From positions 4,402,001 through 4,466,000 of the forward strand of contig NZ_JAGKQQ010000001.1 in NCBI RefSeq assembly GCF_017939745.1: a stretch of DNA of 64,000 nucleotides. Reading direction: 5' to 3'. Position numbers and translations under genes: made by a program. Position 1 is the first letter of the stretch, and each line of letters begins with the position of its first letter. This DNA is from Gemmata palustris (lineage in GTDB: Bacteria > Planctomycetota > Planctomycetia > Gemmatales > Gemmataceae). The notes beneath the pieces were generated by a model. The model was not told the origin of the DNA, did no database searches, and was given only the letters and a program-made list of their open reading frames with translations. Below are positions 31,745 through 41,039 of this stretch, piece after piece.

Positions 31745-33628
31745 ATGTTCCTCCGGTTCTCGATCCTCGCCTTCGGGCTCGTCGCCTTCGCTTCGGCCGG
31801 GAAATCCGCCGACGAGAAGGGCGACCCCGTGAAGCCCGCGCCGAGCAAAGTAACAGCCGTCACGGTGTACGCGAACACGGCCCTCATCACGCGCGAAGTC
31901 ACGGTCCCGGAAGCCGCCGGGCTCGCGGAAGTGGTCGTCTCCCCGATGCCGCCGCAGACGATGCAAAGCTCGCTCTACGCAGAAGGCAACGACAACATCC
32001 GCGTGCTCAGCGTCCGCTACCGCACCCGGGCGATCGCCGAGGACACCCGCGAGGAGGTCCGCAAGATCGAGGGCGAAATCAAGGCGCTCCAGACGAAGGC
32101 CCAAACCTTCGAGTCCGATCTCAAGGCGATGGCCGACAACCTGAAGCTCCTCGACAAGCTCGAAGGGTTCACCGCGAAGTCGCTCGACAACCTCACCGAC
32201 AAGGGCCAGCTCGACCCGGAAAAGATCATCGCGCTGGCGAAGTTCGTGCAAGAGGACCGCGCGAAGCGCGTCAAAGAGCAACTCGGCGTCAAGCAACAGC
32301 TCGAAGACGTGCAGGTGAAAATCGCCTTCGCCCAGCGGCAACTCGCCGAGCGGTCCAACGGGTCGGTTCGCACCGAGCGCGACGCGGTCATCCTGCTGGA
32401 CAAGAAGCCCGGCGCCGGGGCGGTGAAGCTGAACTACCTCGTGGGCAGCGCGTCGTGGCGCCCGCAGTACAAGTTCCGGGCAACGGGTAAGGACAAAGAC
32501 CCGGTCGTGGCCGAGTACCAGGCCGCGATCGACCAGCGCACCGGTGAGGACTGGGTGAACGCGCTCGTCACGCTGTCCACCGCGCAGCCGCTCCTGAACG
32601 CGGCCCCGCCGGACCTCAAGGCCCTGTCGGTGAACATCAGCCCGATCGGAACCGTCGCGGCCGCCGCGGTCGACCCGGCCACGGGCATCCCGGTGCCCGC
32701 GAAGCCCGCATCCCCCGGTTTCTCCGGTGCCGGCGGACCGGGCGGGGTGGGCGGCGGAATGGGCGGGATGCCCAGCGCCACCGAGTACGCGAAGGATCTC
32801 GACAAGCTCTCGAAAGACCTGCGGGCACAAGTCGCTCAGAACTACCGCGAGAAGAAAGATCAGGCGGCCGGCGACCTCGCGAACAACGCCGCGGCGCTGG
32901 AGCAGTTCCGCGACCTGTTCTCCGGGAAGGAAGAGCTGACCGCGGCCGCGGCTGCCCCTCCGGGCGCCGCGGGCGAAGGGCCGAGCGTCACGTACAAGCT
33001 CGCCACCCGCCTCACCATCCCGAGCCGCAACGACGAGCAGGTGATCGAGATCGCCAAGATCGACCTGCCGCCGAAGTTCTACCACAAGGCCGTACCGGTT
33101 CTAACGGCCAACGTGTACCGGCTCGCGGACCTCACCAATAACAGCGAATACGTCCTGCTCCCGGGCGACGCGACCATGTACCTCAACGGCGATTTCGTGG
33201 GCCAAACGCGGCTCCCGCTGGTCGCCGCGGGCAAGCCGTTCACGGTCGGGTTCGGCGTCGACCCGCAACTGCAGGTGTCGCGCCTCCTGGTGGACAAGAC
33301 GCGCACCACACAGGGCGGCAACCAGGTGCTCACGTTCAAGTACCGCATCATGCTGTCGAGCTACAAGCCGTCGCCGACGCCGGTCCAGGTGTGGGACCGC
33401 ACCCCGCACGCGGAAACGGCCCAGACGATCGCGATCAATCTCACGAACCCGAAGCCGGAGCTGAGCGCGGACCCGCTCTACGTCCGCGACGAGAAGGGCC
33501 GCGGGCTGCTCCGCTGGGACGTGACCATCGACCCGAAGCAGAACGGCGAGAAGTCCCTGTTCATCGACTACGAGTTCAAAATGGAACTCGACAAGAACGT
33601 GAACATCGGCGGGTTCCTGGCGAAATAA
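31745..33628 (+). CDS. mucoidy inhibitor MuiA-like (DUF4139/DUF4140) protein
   Basis: 627 residues from ATG 31745, with a signal peptide. An N-terminal DUF4140 domain (VTAVTVYANTALITREVTVPEAAGLAEVVVSPMPPQ) is followed by a long coiled coil (about 95-220). DUF4139 then runs to the end: LNYLVGSASWRPQYKFRA, ALVTLSTAQP, IDLPPKFYHKAVPVLTANVYRLADLTN, LLPGDATMYLNGDFVGQTRLPLVAAGKPFTVGFGVDPQL and WDVTIDPKQNGEKSLFIDYEFKMEL. A Gly-rich insert (GGVGGGMGGMP) interrupts it near 340. Family members are envelope proteins; function is unknown. Confidence 0.88.
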   Translation: MFLRFSILAFGLVAFASAGKSADEKGDPVKPAPSKVTAVTVYANTALITREVTVPEAAGLAEVVVSPMPPQTMQSSLYAEGNDNIRVLSVRYRTRAIAEDTREEVRKIEGEIKALQTKAQTFESDLKAMADNLKLLDKLEGFTAKSLDNLTDKGQLDPEKIIALAKFVQEDRAKRVKEQLGVKQQLEDVQVKIAFAQRQLAERSNGSVRTERDAVILLDKKPGAGAVKLNYLVGSASWRPQYKFRATGKDKDPVVAEYQAAIDQRTGEDWVNALVTLSTAQPLLNAAPPDLKALSVNISPIGTVAAAAVDPATGIPVPAKPASPGFSGAGGPGGVGGGMGGMPSATEYAKDLDKLSKDLRAQVAQNYREKKDQAAGDLANNAAALEQFRDLFSGKEELTAAAAAPPGAAGEGPSVTYKLATRLTIPSRNDEQVIEIAKIDLPPKFYHKAVPVLTANVYRLADLTNNSEYVLLPGDATMYLNGDFVGQTRLPLVAAGKPFTVGFGVDPQLQVSRLLVDKTRTTQGGNQVLTFKYRIMLSSYKPSPTPVQVWDRTPHAETAQTIAINLTNPKPELSADPLYVRDEKGRGLLRWDVTIDPKQNGEKSLFIDYEFKMELDKNVNIGGFLAK

Positions 33629-33643
33629 GTAATTCGTGCGAGC

Positions 33644-33696
33644 GTGAGTGAAAGGCAGAAACCCCGAGTAGCTACAGGTTTCCGTCTTTTACTCAC
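33644..33696. terminator. hairpin after the MuiA-like gene
   Basis: 20-base imperfect arms, GTGAGTGAAAGGCAGAAACC and GGTTTCCGTCTTTTACTCAC, separated by 13 bases, starting 16 bases after the stop codon. The right arm contains TCTTTT. It is a plausible terminator between the MuiA-like gene and the response regulator. Confidence 0.6.
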
Positions 33697-33810
33697 ACTT
33701 ATGCCCACAGCGCACATTTACCCGCGCGCCAAACAAGATCTGTCAAACGAAATGCCCCCGTCCGTCGTCTTACTAGTGGCTCCCAACAGACGCCGCACAC
33801 GGGTGATTCC

Positions 33811-34551
33811 ATGCCGAAGGCACGCATCGTAGTGGTGGAAGACGAGCCGGCCATTCGCCGGGGCGTGTCCGACGCTCTCCGCTTGAGCGGGTACGAAGTC
33901 ACCGAAGCAATCGACGGCGCCATCGGGCTGCGCGAGGCCGCCTCCGCCGGCGTCGACCTGGTGCTGCTCGACATCATGCTCCCCAAGCGCGACGGGCTGG
34001 AGGTGCTGAGCGAACTGCGCCGCACCAACCCGACGCGCCCGGTCATCCTGCTCACCGCGCGGGGCAGCGAGGACGACCGCGTGCGCGGGCTCAAAATGGG
34101 CGCCGACGATTACGTCGTCAAACCGTTCTCCGCGAAGGAACTGATCGCCCGCGTCGAAGCGATCCTCCGGCGCACCATGCGGGCGGTGCCCGACGTGCGG
34201 CTCGTTGAGATGGGCGGGGGGATGATCGACCTCCTGCGCCGCGAGATCCGGTGGAGCGACAGCACCCGCGCCGACCTCTCCGAAACCGAGGCCGCGCTGC
34301 TCAAGTACCTGGTGTGCAACCGCGAGCGCGCGGTGTCCCGCGAGGAACTGCTCTCCCGCGTGTGGGGGATCGGGACCGCGGGCCTGGAAACGCGGGCGGT
34401 CGACATGCACATCGCCCGGCTGCGGGCCAAGCTCAAAGACCCGCACGGGGGCGAGGACCAGCCCGACGCCATCGTCACGGTGCGGGCACACGGGTACATG
34501 GCCGGTCCCGCCCTGGCGGTGCCGGAAGAGGCCACGAGCCTCAAGTCGTAA
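33811..34551 (+). CDS. OmpR/PhoB-family response regulator
   Basis: 246 residues. Receiver domain: acidic pocket VVVEDEP, phospho-acceptor Asp54 (LVLLDIMLP), Thr in LLTARG and Lys in VVKPFSA. DNA-binding winged helix from about 140: ADLSETEAALLKYLVCNRERAVSREELLSRVWG, AVDMHIARLRAKL and IVTVRAHGYM. The last four codons and the stop lie within a CGTAAGGT-type word repeat. The cognate histidine kinase follows after 69 bases. Confidence 0.95.
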   Translation: MPKARIVVVEDEPAIRRGVSDALRLSGYEVTEAIDGAIGLREAASAGVDLVLLDIMLPKRDGLEVLSELRRTNPTRPVILLTARGSEDDRVRGLKMGADDYVVKPFSAKELIARVEAILRRTMRAVPDVRLVEMGGGMIDLLRREIRWSDSTRADLSETEAALLKYLVCNRERAVSREELLSRVWGIGTAGLETRAVDMHIARLRAKLKDPHGGEDQPDAIVTVRAHGYMAGPALAVPEEATSLKS

Positions 34552-34570
34552 GGTCATCAAGTCGCAAGGT
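34543..34570. repeat. word repeat, CGTAAGGT family (one-sided copy)
   Basis: Two copies of AAGTCGYAAGGT (34543-34554 and 34559-34570) separated by CATC. They overlap the 3' end and stop codon of the response regulator gene and are the same word family as 23615-23694. Confidence 0.65.
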
Positions 34571-34620
34571 CGAAACCCTCGGGTCGTTCCCGGACCGCGC
34601 GACGTTCAGCGGAGTGCGCG

Positions 34621-37272
34621 ATGTCGCGGCGGCTACTCGGTCCGGTCGGCGGACCGGTTGTGTTCTTCCTCGTCGCCGCCCTGGTGTTCGCCGGGTTGGG
34701 CTGGGTCACGATCGTCGCGCTGCGCGTCGAGCGAGCCCAGCGCGAGGCCGCCGCACAAGCCGAACTCGGGAACAACCTGCGCGTCGCGCTCTGGCGCCTC
34801 GACGGGCGCATGCTCCCGGCCCTGGGCGTCGAGGACAGTAGGCCGTTCTACCACTACAGCCCGGCCGACCCGCTCTCGGGTTCCACCACCGGCCCCACAC
34901 CGCTCCTGGCCGCGCCGCTCCCGGACTGGATGAAGCTGCACGTCCAACTCGACCCCGCTACCGGCTGGGACTCGCCCCAAGTCCTCGCGCCCGACGCCCG
35001 GGAGCGCGTGCAGAGCGCCTGGCCCGATCTCCCGCTCCGCAACGACACCCCGGACCGCGCGGAGGCGCTGCGGGGCGTGCGCGCGAAGTACCCGGCGAGC
35101 ACCACCTGCGAACTGCTCGCGGCCCGCGACCGCGCCATCCCGGACGACTCCCCGCCGTTCGCGGCCGCACTGTTCACCAACAACGCGCTCCAGCAGTACG
35201 CGATCCCGAGCGCCCCGATCTCGCCGCCCAAGCCCCCACCCCCGCCGGAAATGGGGCCGATCAGCGGGCTCCCATCCACCCCCGCGCCGGCCGACCCGAG
35301 CCCGAACACGTTCCGCATGTTCGGGTGGGAGTTCAAACCCCGCGAAGCGCTCGCCGGCAACCAACTCGACAACAGTAAAGGCCCGAAGAAGGAATCCGTG
35401 CCCCCACCGGGGGGCGGTTCTCAAACCCCCGGACCGCGGGCGCCCGGTGCGGGCGGGAACGGTGGGCGCGGCGGGTTCACGCAGGCACTGGACAAAGACA
35501 ATGACCGCGGGCTGAACGATTTTCTAAACCGCGCGCAGACCAGCCAGCGCGCGATCCAGGATTCCAAGAACGCGGGCAGCGACCCCATGTACGGGAAGGG
35601 ATACACGCAGAACAACTCGGTGCTGAACCCCGACCCGAAGGCGCCCGCGAACCTCGTCACCCCGCTCGGCGGCGCGCCGGGCGGTCCCGGCGCGGGCGGT
35701 CCACCAGCACAACCGGGAGGCGCCGGCTCGGGTGGGCCGGGCGGGTTCCCGGGGGCACCTGGAGGCGGAAAAGCGGACGGCGACAAGGTCAAAGAGGGCA
35801 AGGCACTGACGCCAGCCGTGCCCGCAAAACCCGGTTCATCGTCTCCCCCCGACAAGTTGAGCGAGTCCAAAGACACGAGGCCCGCGAAAGATTCCGACCC
35901 GCTCAAGAAGAGTTCGGAAGACTCGATCTCCGAGAAGCTCGCAAAGCTGCGCGCGCAGCTCGATCGCCGGATCGCGCTCGACGAGATCCAGGAACTGCGC
36001 CGCAAGCAAGCGAGCCCGGACGCGCACCCGCTCGTCGCGGCCGCGTGGGGCGTCGCGGGGGCGGTGTACCTCACCGGGAGCCCGGCGCGGCCGGTCCCGC
36101 CCGCCGAAGAGCACCCGACGCCGACCAACCCCGGCAACGGGATTCCGAACACCCCGTCGCTGGGCAACACGCTCGCGGGTCCGCCGGCGATCAACATCCA
36201 CCTCGGATCGATGCGCCCGCAGTGGATCACCGCGACCGACGGGTCCGAGACGCTCGTCCTCGTGCGGGTCGCGAAGCTCGACGCCAAGACGATGTACCAG
36301 GGCGTGGTTCTCGACTGGCCGAAGCTGGAACTGGTCCTGAAGGACGAGGTAAGCGACCTGTTCCCGGACGCGAAACTGGTTCCGGTGAAGAACGCCGACG
36401 GCGTTTCGCCCGACCGCGCGATGACCGCCCTGCCCGTGCAACTCGACCCCGGCCCCGCGCCCGAACTGCCGCCCGCGGGGTGGACCACGCTGCGCCTCGG
36501 GCTGGTGCTGGCGTGGATCGCGGCGTTCATCGCGTTCGCGGCGGTGGGGCTGAGCGGGTGGTCGCTCATCGACCTCGCCGAGCGCCGCATCCGGTTCGTG
36601 TCGGCCGTCACGCACGAACTCCGAACGCCGCTCACGTCGCTGCGCCTGTACCTCGATCTGCTCACGAGCGGCATGATTCACGACGAAGCGAAGCGCCAGG
36701 AGTACCTGAACACACTCGCGACCGAGTCCGACCGGCTGCACCGGCTCGTCGACAACGTACTGGACTTCGCCAAGCTCGAGAAGCGCCGGAAGAACGGCGA
36801 CTTCAAGCCGATCCGGGCCGGCGAACTGCTCGACCAACTCGACCGGACGTGGACCGAGCGCGTGCGCGCGGACGGCAAAGAACTGGTGATTGTCTCCACG
36901 CTCCCGGCGGACCTGGAGGTCTGCACCGACGCGGCGATGGTTCAACAGATCATCGGGAACCTGATCGACAACGCGCGGAAGTACACGCGCGACGCGGGCG
37001 ACGGGCGCATCTGGCTCTGGGCGAAGCCGGACGGCCCCACCCGCGTGGTGTTCGAGGTCGAGGACCGCGGAATCGGCGTGCCGGCCGGTGAGCGCAAAAC
37101 GATCTTCAAGCCGTTCCGCCGCGGCGCAAGCGCGGATGCTGCGGCCGGCGGCGCGGGACTGGGCCTAGCGCTCGCCAAGCAGTGGGCCGAGGTGCTCGGC
37201 GGCACGGTCGCGTACCGCCCGGCCGACGGCGCCCCGGGCTCGTGCTTCCGACTGGAACTCCCCGCGAAGTGA
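34621..37272 (+). CDS. membrane sensor histidine kinase with a very long extracytoplasmic region
   Basis: 883 residues. The first membrane helix (VVFFLVAALVFAGLGWVTIVAL) is at about 14-35 and the second (LGLVLAWIAAFIAFAAVGLSGWSLI) at about 625-650. The roughly 590 residues between are sensory and unusually rich in Pro, Gly and Asn (e.g. SPPKPPPPPEMGP and GGPGAGGPPAQPGGAGSGGPG). The HisKA site is His665 in VTHELRTPLTSL. The HATPase domain shows NLIDNARKYT (N box), VEDRGIGVP (G1), FKPFRRG and GGAGLGLALAKQWAEVLGG (G2). No HAMP domain is evident. It partners the response regulator just upstream. Confidence 0.93.
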   Translation: MSRRLLGPVGGPVVFFLVAALVFAGLGWVTIVALRVERAQREAAAQAELGNNLRVALWRLDGRMLPALGVEDSRPFYHYSPADPLSGSTTGPTPLLAAPLPDWMKLHVQLDPATGWDSPQVLAPDARERVQSAWPDLPLRNDTPDRAEALRGVRAKYPASTTCELLAARDRAIPDDSPPFAAALFTNNALQQYAIPSAPISPPKPPPPPEMGPISGLPSTPAPADPSPNTFRMFGWEFKPREALAGNQLDNSKGPKKESVPPPGGGSQTPGPRAPGAGGNGGRGGFTQALDKDNDRGLNDFLNRAQTSQRAIQDSKNAGSDPMYGKGYTQNNSVLNPDPKAPANLVTPLGGAPGGPGAGGPPAQPGGAGSGGPGGFPGAPGGGKADGDKVKEGKALTPAVPAKPGSSSPPDKLSESKDTRPAKDSDPLKKSSEDSISEKLAKLRAQLDRRIALDEIQELRRKQASPDAHPLVAAAWGVAGAVYLTGSPARPVPPAEEHPTPTNPGNGIPNTPSLGNTLAGPPAINIHLGSMRPQWITATDGSETLVLVRVAKLDAKTMYQGVVLDWPKLELVLKDEVSDLFPDAKLVPVKNADGVSPDRAMTALPVQLDPGPAPELPPAGWTTLRLGLVLAWIAAFIAFAAVGLSGWSLIDLAERRIRFVSAVTHELRTPLTSLRLYLDLLTSGMIHDEAKRQEYLNTLATESDRLHRLVDNVLDFAKLEKRRKNGDFKPIRAGELLDQLDRTWTERVRADGKELVIVSTLPADLEVCTDAAMVQQIIGNLIDNARKYTRDAGDGRIWLWAKPDGPTRVVFEVEDRGIGVPAGERKTIFKPFRRGASADAAAGGAGLGLALAKQWAEVLGGTVAYRPADGAPGSCFRLELPAK

Positions 37273-37294
37273 TTAACCGCCCCGGAGAACGCAA

Positions 37295-37681
37295 ATGAAG
37301 CTCGGCCCCCTCGTGCTCGCGCTCCTCGCGGCTTTCTTCGCCTGTCCGTTTGGAACTGCGGCCGACGAACCGAAGCGGGAGCCGAAACCGCGGTTCAAGG
37401 GCGTCGAGGTTTACAGTTGGAAGGACGATAAGGGCACCTGGCAGTTCGCGATCATGGACGGCACGAACCGCAACAAGACTGAAAAAGAGGTGAAGACCGC
37501 GCCGACGGTTTACGCGGGCACGGACAAGTTCACCGCGGCCCTGAAGCTCCTCGCGGAAAACGAGATGGTGTTCTGGAGTCACCGAATCCAGGGATTCGAG
37601 TTCCCGCCGAAGGACGATTTGAAAAAGATCGACGGGGCCGCGAAAGCCGCGAAGATTCAACTCGAGCGCGCCGAGAAATGA
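37295..37681 (+). CDS. small secreted protein of unknown function
   Basis: 128 residues. The signal peptide (LVLALLAAFFACPFGTAADEP) has a possible lipobox-like AFFAC but lacks the Gly/Ala before Cys, so an ordinary cleavage at TAADE is preferred. The mature part (FKGVEVYSWKDDKGTWQFAIMDGTNRNKTEKEVK) resembles short beta-rich planctomycete proteins. It follows the histidine kinase by 22 bases and may be co-transcribed with it. Confidence 0.7.
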   Translation: MKLGPLVLALLAAFFACPFGTAADEPKREPKPRFKGVEVYSWKDDKGTWQFAIMDGTNRNKTEKEVKTAPTVYAGTDKFTAALKLLAENEMVFWSHRIQGFEFPPKDDLKKIDGAAKAAKIQLERAEK

Positions 37682-37682
37682 C

Positions 37683-37991
37683 ATGTTCAACGGTACTGTT
37701 TGGGAACTCGGACTCGGCACCGAAGTCATCTCCACAATTCGCGAAACGAGTTACGAGTCCCCTTGGACTTACGGCGAACTCAACAATCCAGCAAAGTTCG
37801 ATCGCTTTCGAGTCTATTTCGGGTCTGATGAAGATTGGCCCGAATCGGCCGAATTTGAGGCCCTACTTAATGAGATCCGAAGCAAGGGTGGCTTTTGGCT
37901 ACGCGACACTGCGAGCAATGAGCAATTAAACAACGTTTACCCAATCAACCACGACGGCGCATCGGGAGTGTGGTTCCGTACTCATCGCTAA
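37683..37991 (+). CDS. hypothetical protein, AT-richer than its neighbours
   Basis: 102 residues starting one base after the previous stop. Sequence of the type MFNGTVWELGLGTEVIST...FDRFRVYFGSDEDWPES, rich in acidic and aromatic residues and without a signal peptide. No family is recognised. Codon use is clearly less GC-rich than in the kinase gene upstream, so horizontal acquisition is possible. No ribosome-binding site is evident, and coupling to the preceding stop is the likely start mechanism. Confidence 0.55.
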   Translation: MFNGTVWELGLGTEVISTIRETSYESPWTYGELNNPAKFDRFRVYFGSDEDWPESAEFEALLNEIRSKGGFWLRDTASNEQLNNVYPINHDGASGVWFRTHR

Positions 37992-38179
37992 CCAACTTTT
38001 GCGTCGCTTTTCGCGATAGTTTGCCGCATACAAGGTTCTCCTCCGTAACTGATTCAAGAGTGCCCTCACCGCAAACACGCGAACTCCTTTCTCCCCCGGA
38101 ACGTACCGAATACCGGGCGCGGCCCCGGGCGCGCGCCCGCGCGCTGCCGTAAGGCGAGCCCGGCCGTAGAATCAGGTGC

Positions 38180-38503
38180 GTGACGCAACCACCGGCACCA
38201 ATGACCCTCCGCGACGTGCAGCAACGAATCCGCGCCCTGTTCGGAGCGAAGGACGGGAAGCGCGGCGTTGAAGGCACGTTCATGTGGTTCATGGAGGAGG
38301 TCGGCGAGCTGTCGGCCGCGCTCCGCGACCCGTCCGCGGACCCGGACAACCTCCGGTTGGAGTTCGCCGACGTGCTGGCATGGCTCGCCACCCTCGCGAA
38401 CATTGCGGGCGTGGACCTCGAAGACGCGATGCGGCGGAAGTACGGCGCCGGCTGCCCGAAGTGCAGCGCCACACCGTGTGTGTGCGGCGCCGCCAAACCG
38501 TGA
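38180..38503 (+). CDS. MazG-like nucleotide pyrophosphohydrolase with C-terminal Cys cluster
   Basis: 107 residues from GTG 38180; ATG 38201 is an alternative. The MazG/all-alpha NTP-PPase core is seen in GTFMWFMEEVGELSAALRD (the EExxE metal motif) and LRLEFADVLAWLATLANIAGVDLEDAMRRKYGAGCPKC (ExxD). The C-terminus adds CPKCSATPCVCG, a likely zinc-binding knuckle common in planctomycete and thermophile members. It would hydrolyse non-canonical or surplus NTPs to NMP and pyrophosphate. It is followed after 53 bases by the large membrane protein gene. Confidence 0.88.
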   Translation: MTQPPAPMTLRDVQQRIRALFGAKDGKRGVEGTFMWFMEEVGELSAALRDPSADPDNLRLEFADVLAWLATLANIAGVDLEDAMRRKYGAGCPKCSATPCVCGAAKP

Positions 38504-38556
38504 GTTCGGCCCTCCTCTCGCTCGCGGGGGGAGCAAGAAAGAAGTCGAGACGATTC

Positions 38557-40926
38557 ATGCCAACGGCGGCCACCATCGGGCGCACTCTCGCGGCCGCGTT
38601 CACGTTCCTGGTGTTCACCGCGCCCGCCGGCGCTAAAGATAGTGTGAAGATTACCGGCGTATCGGTCGGGTTCCCGACCGGACGCGACGACGCGCGCGCG
38701 GCGAAGTTCGGCGCGTGGGCACCGGTGTACGTTCAGTTCGAGGCGCTCGGCGAAGTCACCGAGCCGGCGGAACTCGTGATCGAGGCCCCGGACGCGGACG
38801 AAACCACGACCACCTTTACGGTCCCGCTGAACCTCGCGACCGACCGCGCGGCGATCGGCTACGTGCGCCCGGGCGGGTCCACGAGCGAGGTCACTGTCAC
38901 GGTGCGGACCGCGCGGGGCGGTGCAATCTCCGAGCCGTTCCGCGTGCGCGTGCGCCCGCACGAGGCGCTCCAGTACGTTGTGCTCGCGCTCGGCGGCGCA
39001 CCGGCCGGGTTCGAGCTCCCCAAGCCCGCGGGGGCGGGGGCCGAAACCGCTCCCCTTCGTGGGGGGCGGGTCGAACTCGCCCACATCGCGAGCGTCGCCC
39101 AATTGCCGGACCGGTGGTACGGCTACGACGGTGCGGACCTCGTCGTGCTGAACACGGGCACGGCGGCCGACTTCCTGAAGCAACTGTTCGGTGACGACGC
39201 CCCCGCCCCGAACAAGCAGAAGCGCGAAGCGCTCATCGAGTGGGTGCGCCGCGGCGGGCGCCTGGTCACGTCGGTCGGCTCGAACGCCGCGCTCGTGGCG
39301 CAACTTCCCGCGCTGAAGCCGCTGCTCCCGTTCGCAGTACGGGGGGACGAGCCCGCCCGACAGGTCGACATCGTCGGGCTCGTCTGGTCCGCCGGTTCGG
39401 GGCTGGCGAACACCGCGAGCGCGGCGCTGACCGGGCGCGGGGCGCGCTTCCCGCTGGCGAACTTGGTGCCGCACCCCGGGCGCGCGGCGCGGGTGCTGAT
39501 CCCGCCTCCCGGCCAATCCGGGTCCGAGCGCCAGGCGCTCGTGGTGCAATCGGCGCTCGGCCTCGGGCGCGTCACGGTGGTCGGCTTCGATCTGGACGGT
39601 TCCCCGTTCGCCGAGTTCTCCGCCCGCCCGGACTTCTGGGACTTCGTGCTGCGCGAGTGCGGCGCGAACCGGGCCTCCAGCGGCGGCGACGGCAAGGCCC
39701 GGCCGCCCGGCACCGTGACCGAAGACGAGGACTCGGCGGCGGTCGCGCTGCGCGTCCACAACGACACGTTCGACGGCGTCCCCGTGGTGTCGTTCGGGTG
39801 GGTCGCGCTGCTCATCGCGCTGTACATCCTGCTCATCGGCCCGGTCGAGTATTACGTCCTCAAGAGGTTCTTCGGGCGGCTCGAACTCACGTGGGTCACG
39901 TTCCCCGTCATCGTGCTAACGGTGTGCGTGTTGACCTACGTCTCCGCGTTCGCGGTGAAGGGGCGCGACCTGAAGGTGAACAAGATCGACGTGGTGGACG
40001 TGGACCCGTCGTCGGACCGGATCTACGGGACCACGTGGTTCACGGTCTTCAGCCCGCGGATCGATTCGTACTCGATCGGCGTCACCCCCGGTGCCGGGTG
40101 GGGGGCCGAGGACCGGCCCGAAAGTACCGCGATCACGTCGATCGGTGCGCCGCGCTCCGGGCGCGCCGGCGTCACCCGCCGCAAGTACGGGGTGGGGGCC
40201 AACGGGCTGGAGAACGTGCCCATTCAGGTGTGGTCCACGAAGGCGTTCTCCGCGAACTGGTCGGCCCAACTGGACCGCTCCGCGGCGCCGGGCCAACAGC
40301 CGCGCCGGTTCGAGTCGAACCTCTTCCACCCGCCCGGTGACCGCACGAAGGTGCTCGGCAGTTTCGGGCACAACCTGCCCCTGCCGGAGCTGACGGACTG
40401 CGTCGCGTTCTACGCGGGAAATGCGTACCCGCTCCCGGGCGACGTGATCGTTCGCGGCGGCACCGTGCGCCTGCTTCTCGATCAGGGCACCTCGGCGACG
40501 CAGTGGCTGCAAAAGAACGCGGGGCTCGATACCCTCCTGGTCCGCGACCCGGCCTACGCCCAGCGCCCGGGGCCGAAGACTGCGCCGCGCCAGCAACAGC
40601 AGCAAACGGCGCTCGCCGGTCCGCTCCCGCTGATGGGAATGCTGTTCCACGAGGGCGCGCTGAAGAACGACGAGGGCGTGATCGCCGGGAACGCCTCGCT
40701 GCGGCGCCTGGACCAGTCGTGGCGGCTCGCGGCCGACAACCGCGACGAGGTGATCGTCGTCGGCCGCGTCGCCCCGCCGCTCGGCCCGGCGGAAGAGGTC
40801 CTGACCGGCCCGAACGCGCCCGCGACGCTGTGGCTCAAGGGGCTGCCCGGGTCCGGCGAGCGCCGGCCGATCCCCGGCACCGCCCGACAAGAAACATGGG
40901 TCCGATTTTATCTTCCGGTTCGCTAG
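38557..40926 (+). CDS. large membrane protein of the Bat-like/ABC locus
   Basis: 789 residues from ATG 38557 with a signal peptide (LAAAFTFLVFTAPAGAKD). The first half is an extracytoplasmic beta-sandwich plus a GATase1-like segment (YDGADLVVLNTGTAADFLK, EWVRRGGRLVTSVGSNAALVA, GRVTVVGFDLDGSPF). Membrane helices are at about 410-430 (VVSFGWVALLIALYILLIGPVEYYVLKRF) and 447-467. The C-terminal 310 residues are predicted soluble. It resembles the uncharacterised auxiliary proteins encoded with ABC-2/Gld-type ATPases and VWA proteins in planctomycetes. The ABC ATPase gene follows after a repeat region. Confidence 0.75.
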   Translation: MPTAATIGRTLAAAFTFLVFTAPAGAKDSVKITGVSVGFPTGRDDARAAKFGAWAPVYVQFEALGEVTEPAELVIEAPDADETTTTFTVPLNLATDRAAIGYVRPGGSTSEVTVTVRTARGGAISEPFRVRVRPHEALQYVVLALGGAPAGFELPKPAGAGAETAPLRGGRVELAHIASVAQLPDRWYGYDGADLVVLNTGTAADFLKQLFGDDAPAPNKQKREALIEWVRRGGRLVTSVGSNAALVAQLPALKPLLPFAVRGDEPARQVDIVGLVWSAGSGLANTASAALTGRGARFPLANLVPHPGRAARVLIPPPGQSGSERQALVVQSALGLGRVTVVGFDLDGSPFAEFSARPDFWDFVLRECGANRASSGGDGKARPPGTVTEDEDSAAVALRVHNDTFDGVPVVSFGWVALLIALYILLIGPVEYYVLKRFFGRLELTWVTFPVIVLTVCVLTYVSAFAVKGRDLKVNKIDVVDVDPSSDRIYGTTWFTVFSPRIDSYSIGVTPGAGWGAEDRPESTAITSIGAPRSGRAGVTRRKYGVGANGLENVPIQVWSTKAFSANWSAQLDRSAAPGQQPRRFESNLFHPPGDRTKVLGSFGHNLPLPELTDCVAFYAGNAYPLPGDVIVRGGTVRLLLDQGTSATQWLQKNAGLDTLLVRDPAYAQRPGPKTAPRQQQQQTALAGPLPLMGMLFHEGALKNDEGVIAGNASLRRLDQSWRLAADNRDEVIVVGRVAPPLGPAEEVLTGPNAPATLWLKGLPGSGERRPIPGTARQETWVRFYLPVR

Positions 40927-40955
40927 ACCGACTTCGGGAAGAGTGCAACGGCCCG

Positions 40956-41012
40956 AACGAGCCGTGACCGCTAAGGGAGGCGCCTCCCGCTCCCTTGCGG
41001 TCGCGGCTCGTT
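40956..41012. repeat. inverted REP/MITE-like repeat, GAGCCGCGACCGC family (copy 2)
   Basis: Arms 40956-40980 (AACGAGCCGTGACCGCTAAG...) and 40987-41012 (complement of the copy-1 sequence, CGGTCGCGGCTCGTT at the end). It is the same family as 15830-15931 with a shorter centre. It starts 30 bases after the membrane-protein stop, where a terminator would be expected. Confidence 0.75.
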
Positions 41013-41039
41013 CAGGCAAAACGGAAACCGACTAACTCC

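Noticed and set aside
37678-37929. Alternative 83-codon frame overlapping the small hypothetical gene at 37683
   Set aside because: Its codon use and composition are poorer, and the frame starting at 37683 gives a more protein-like sequence.
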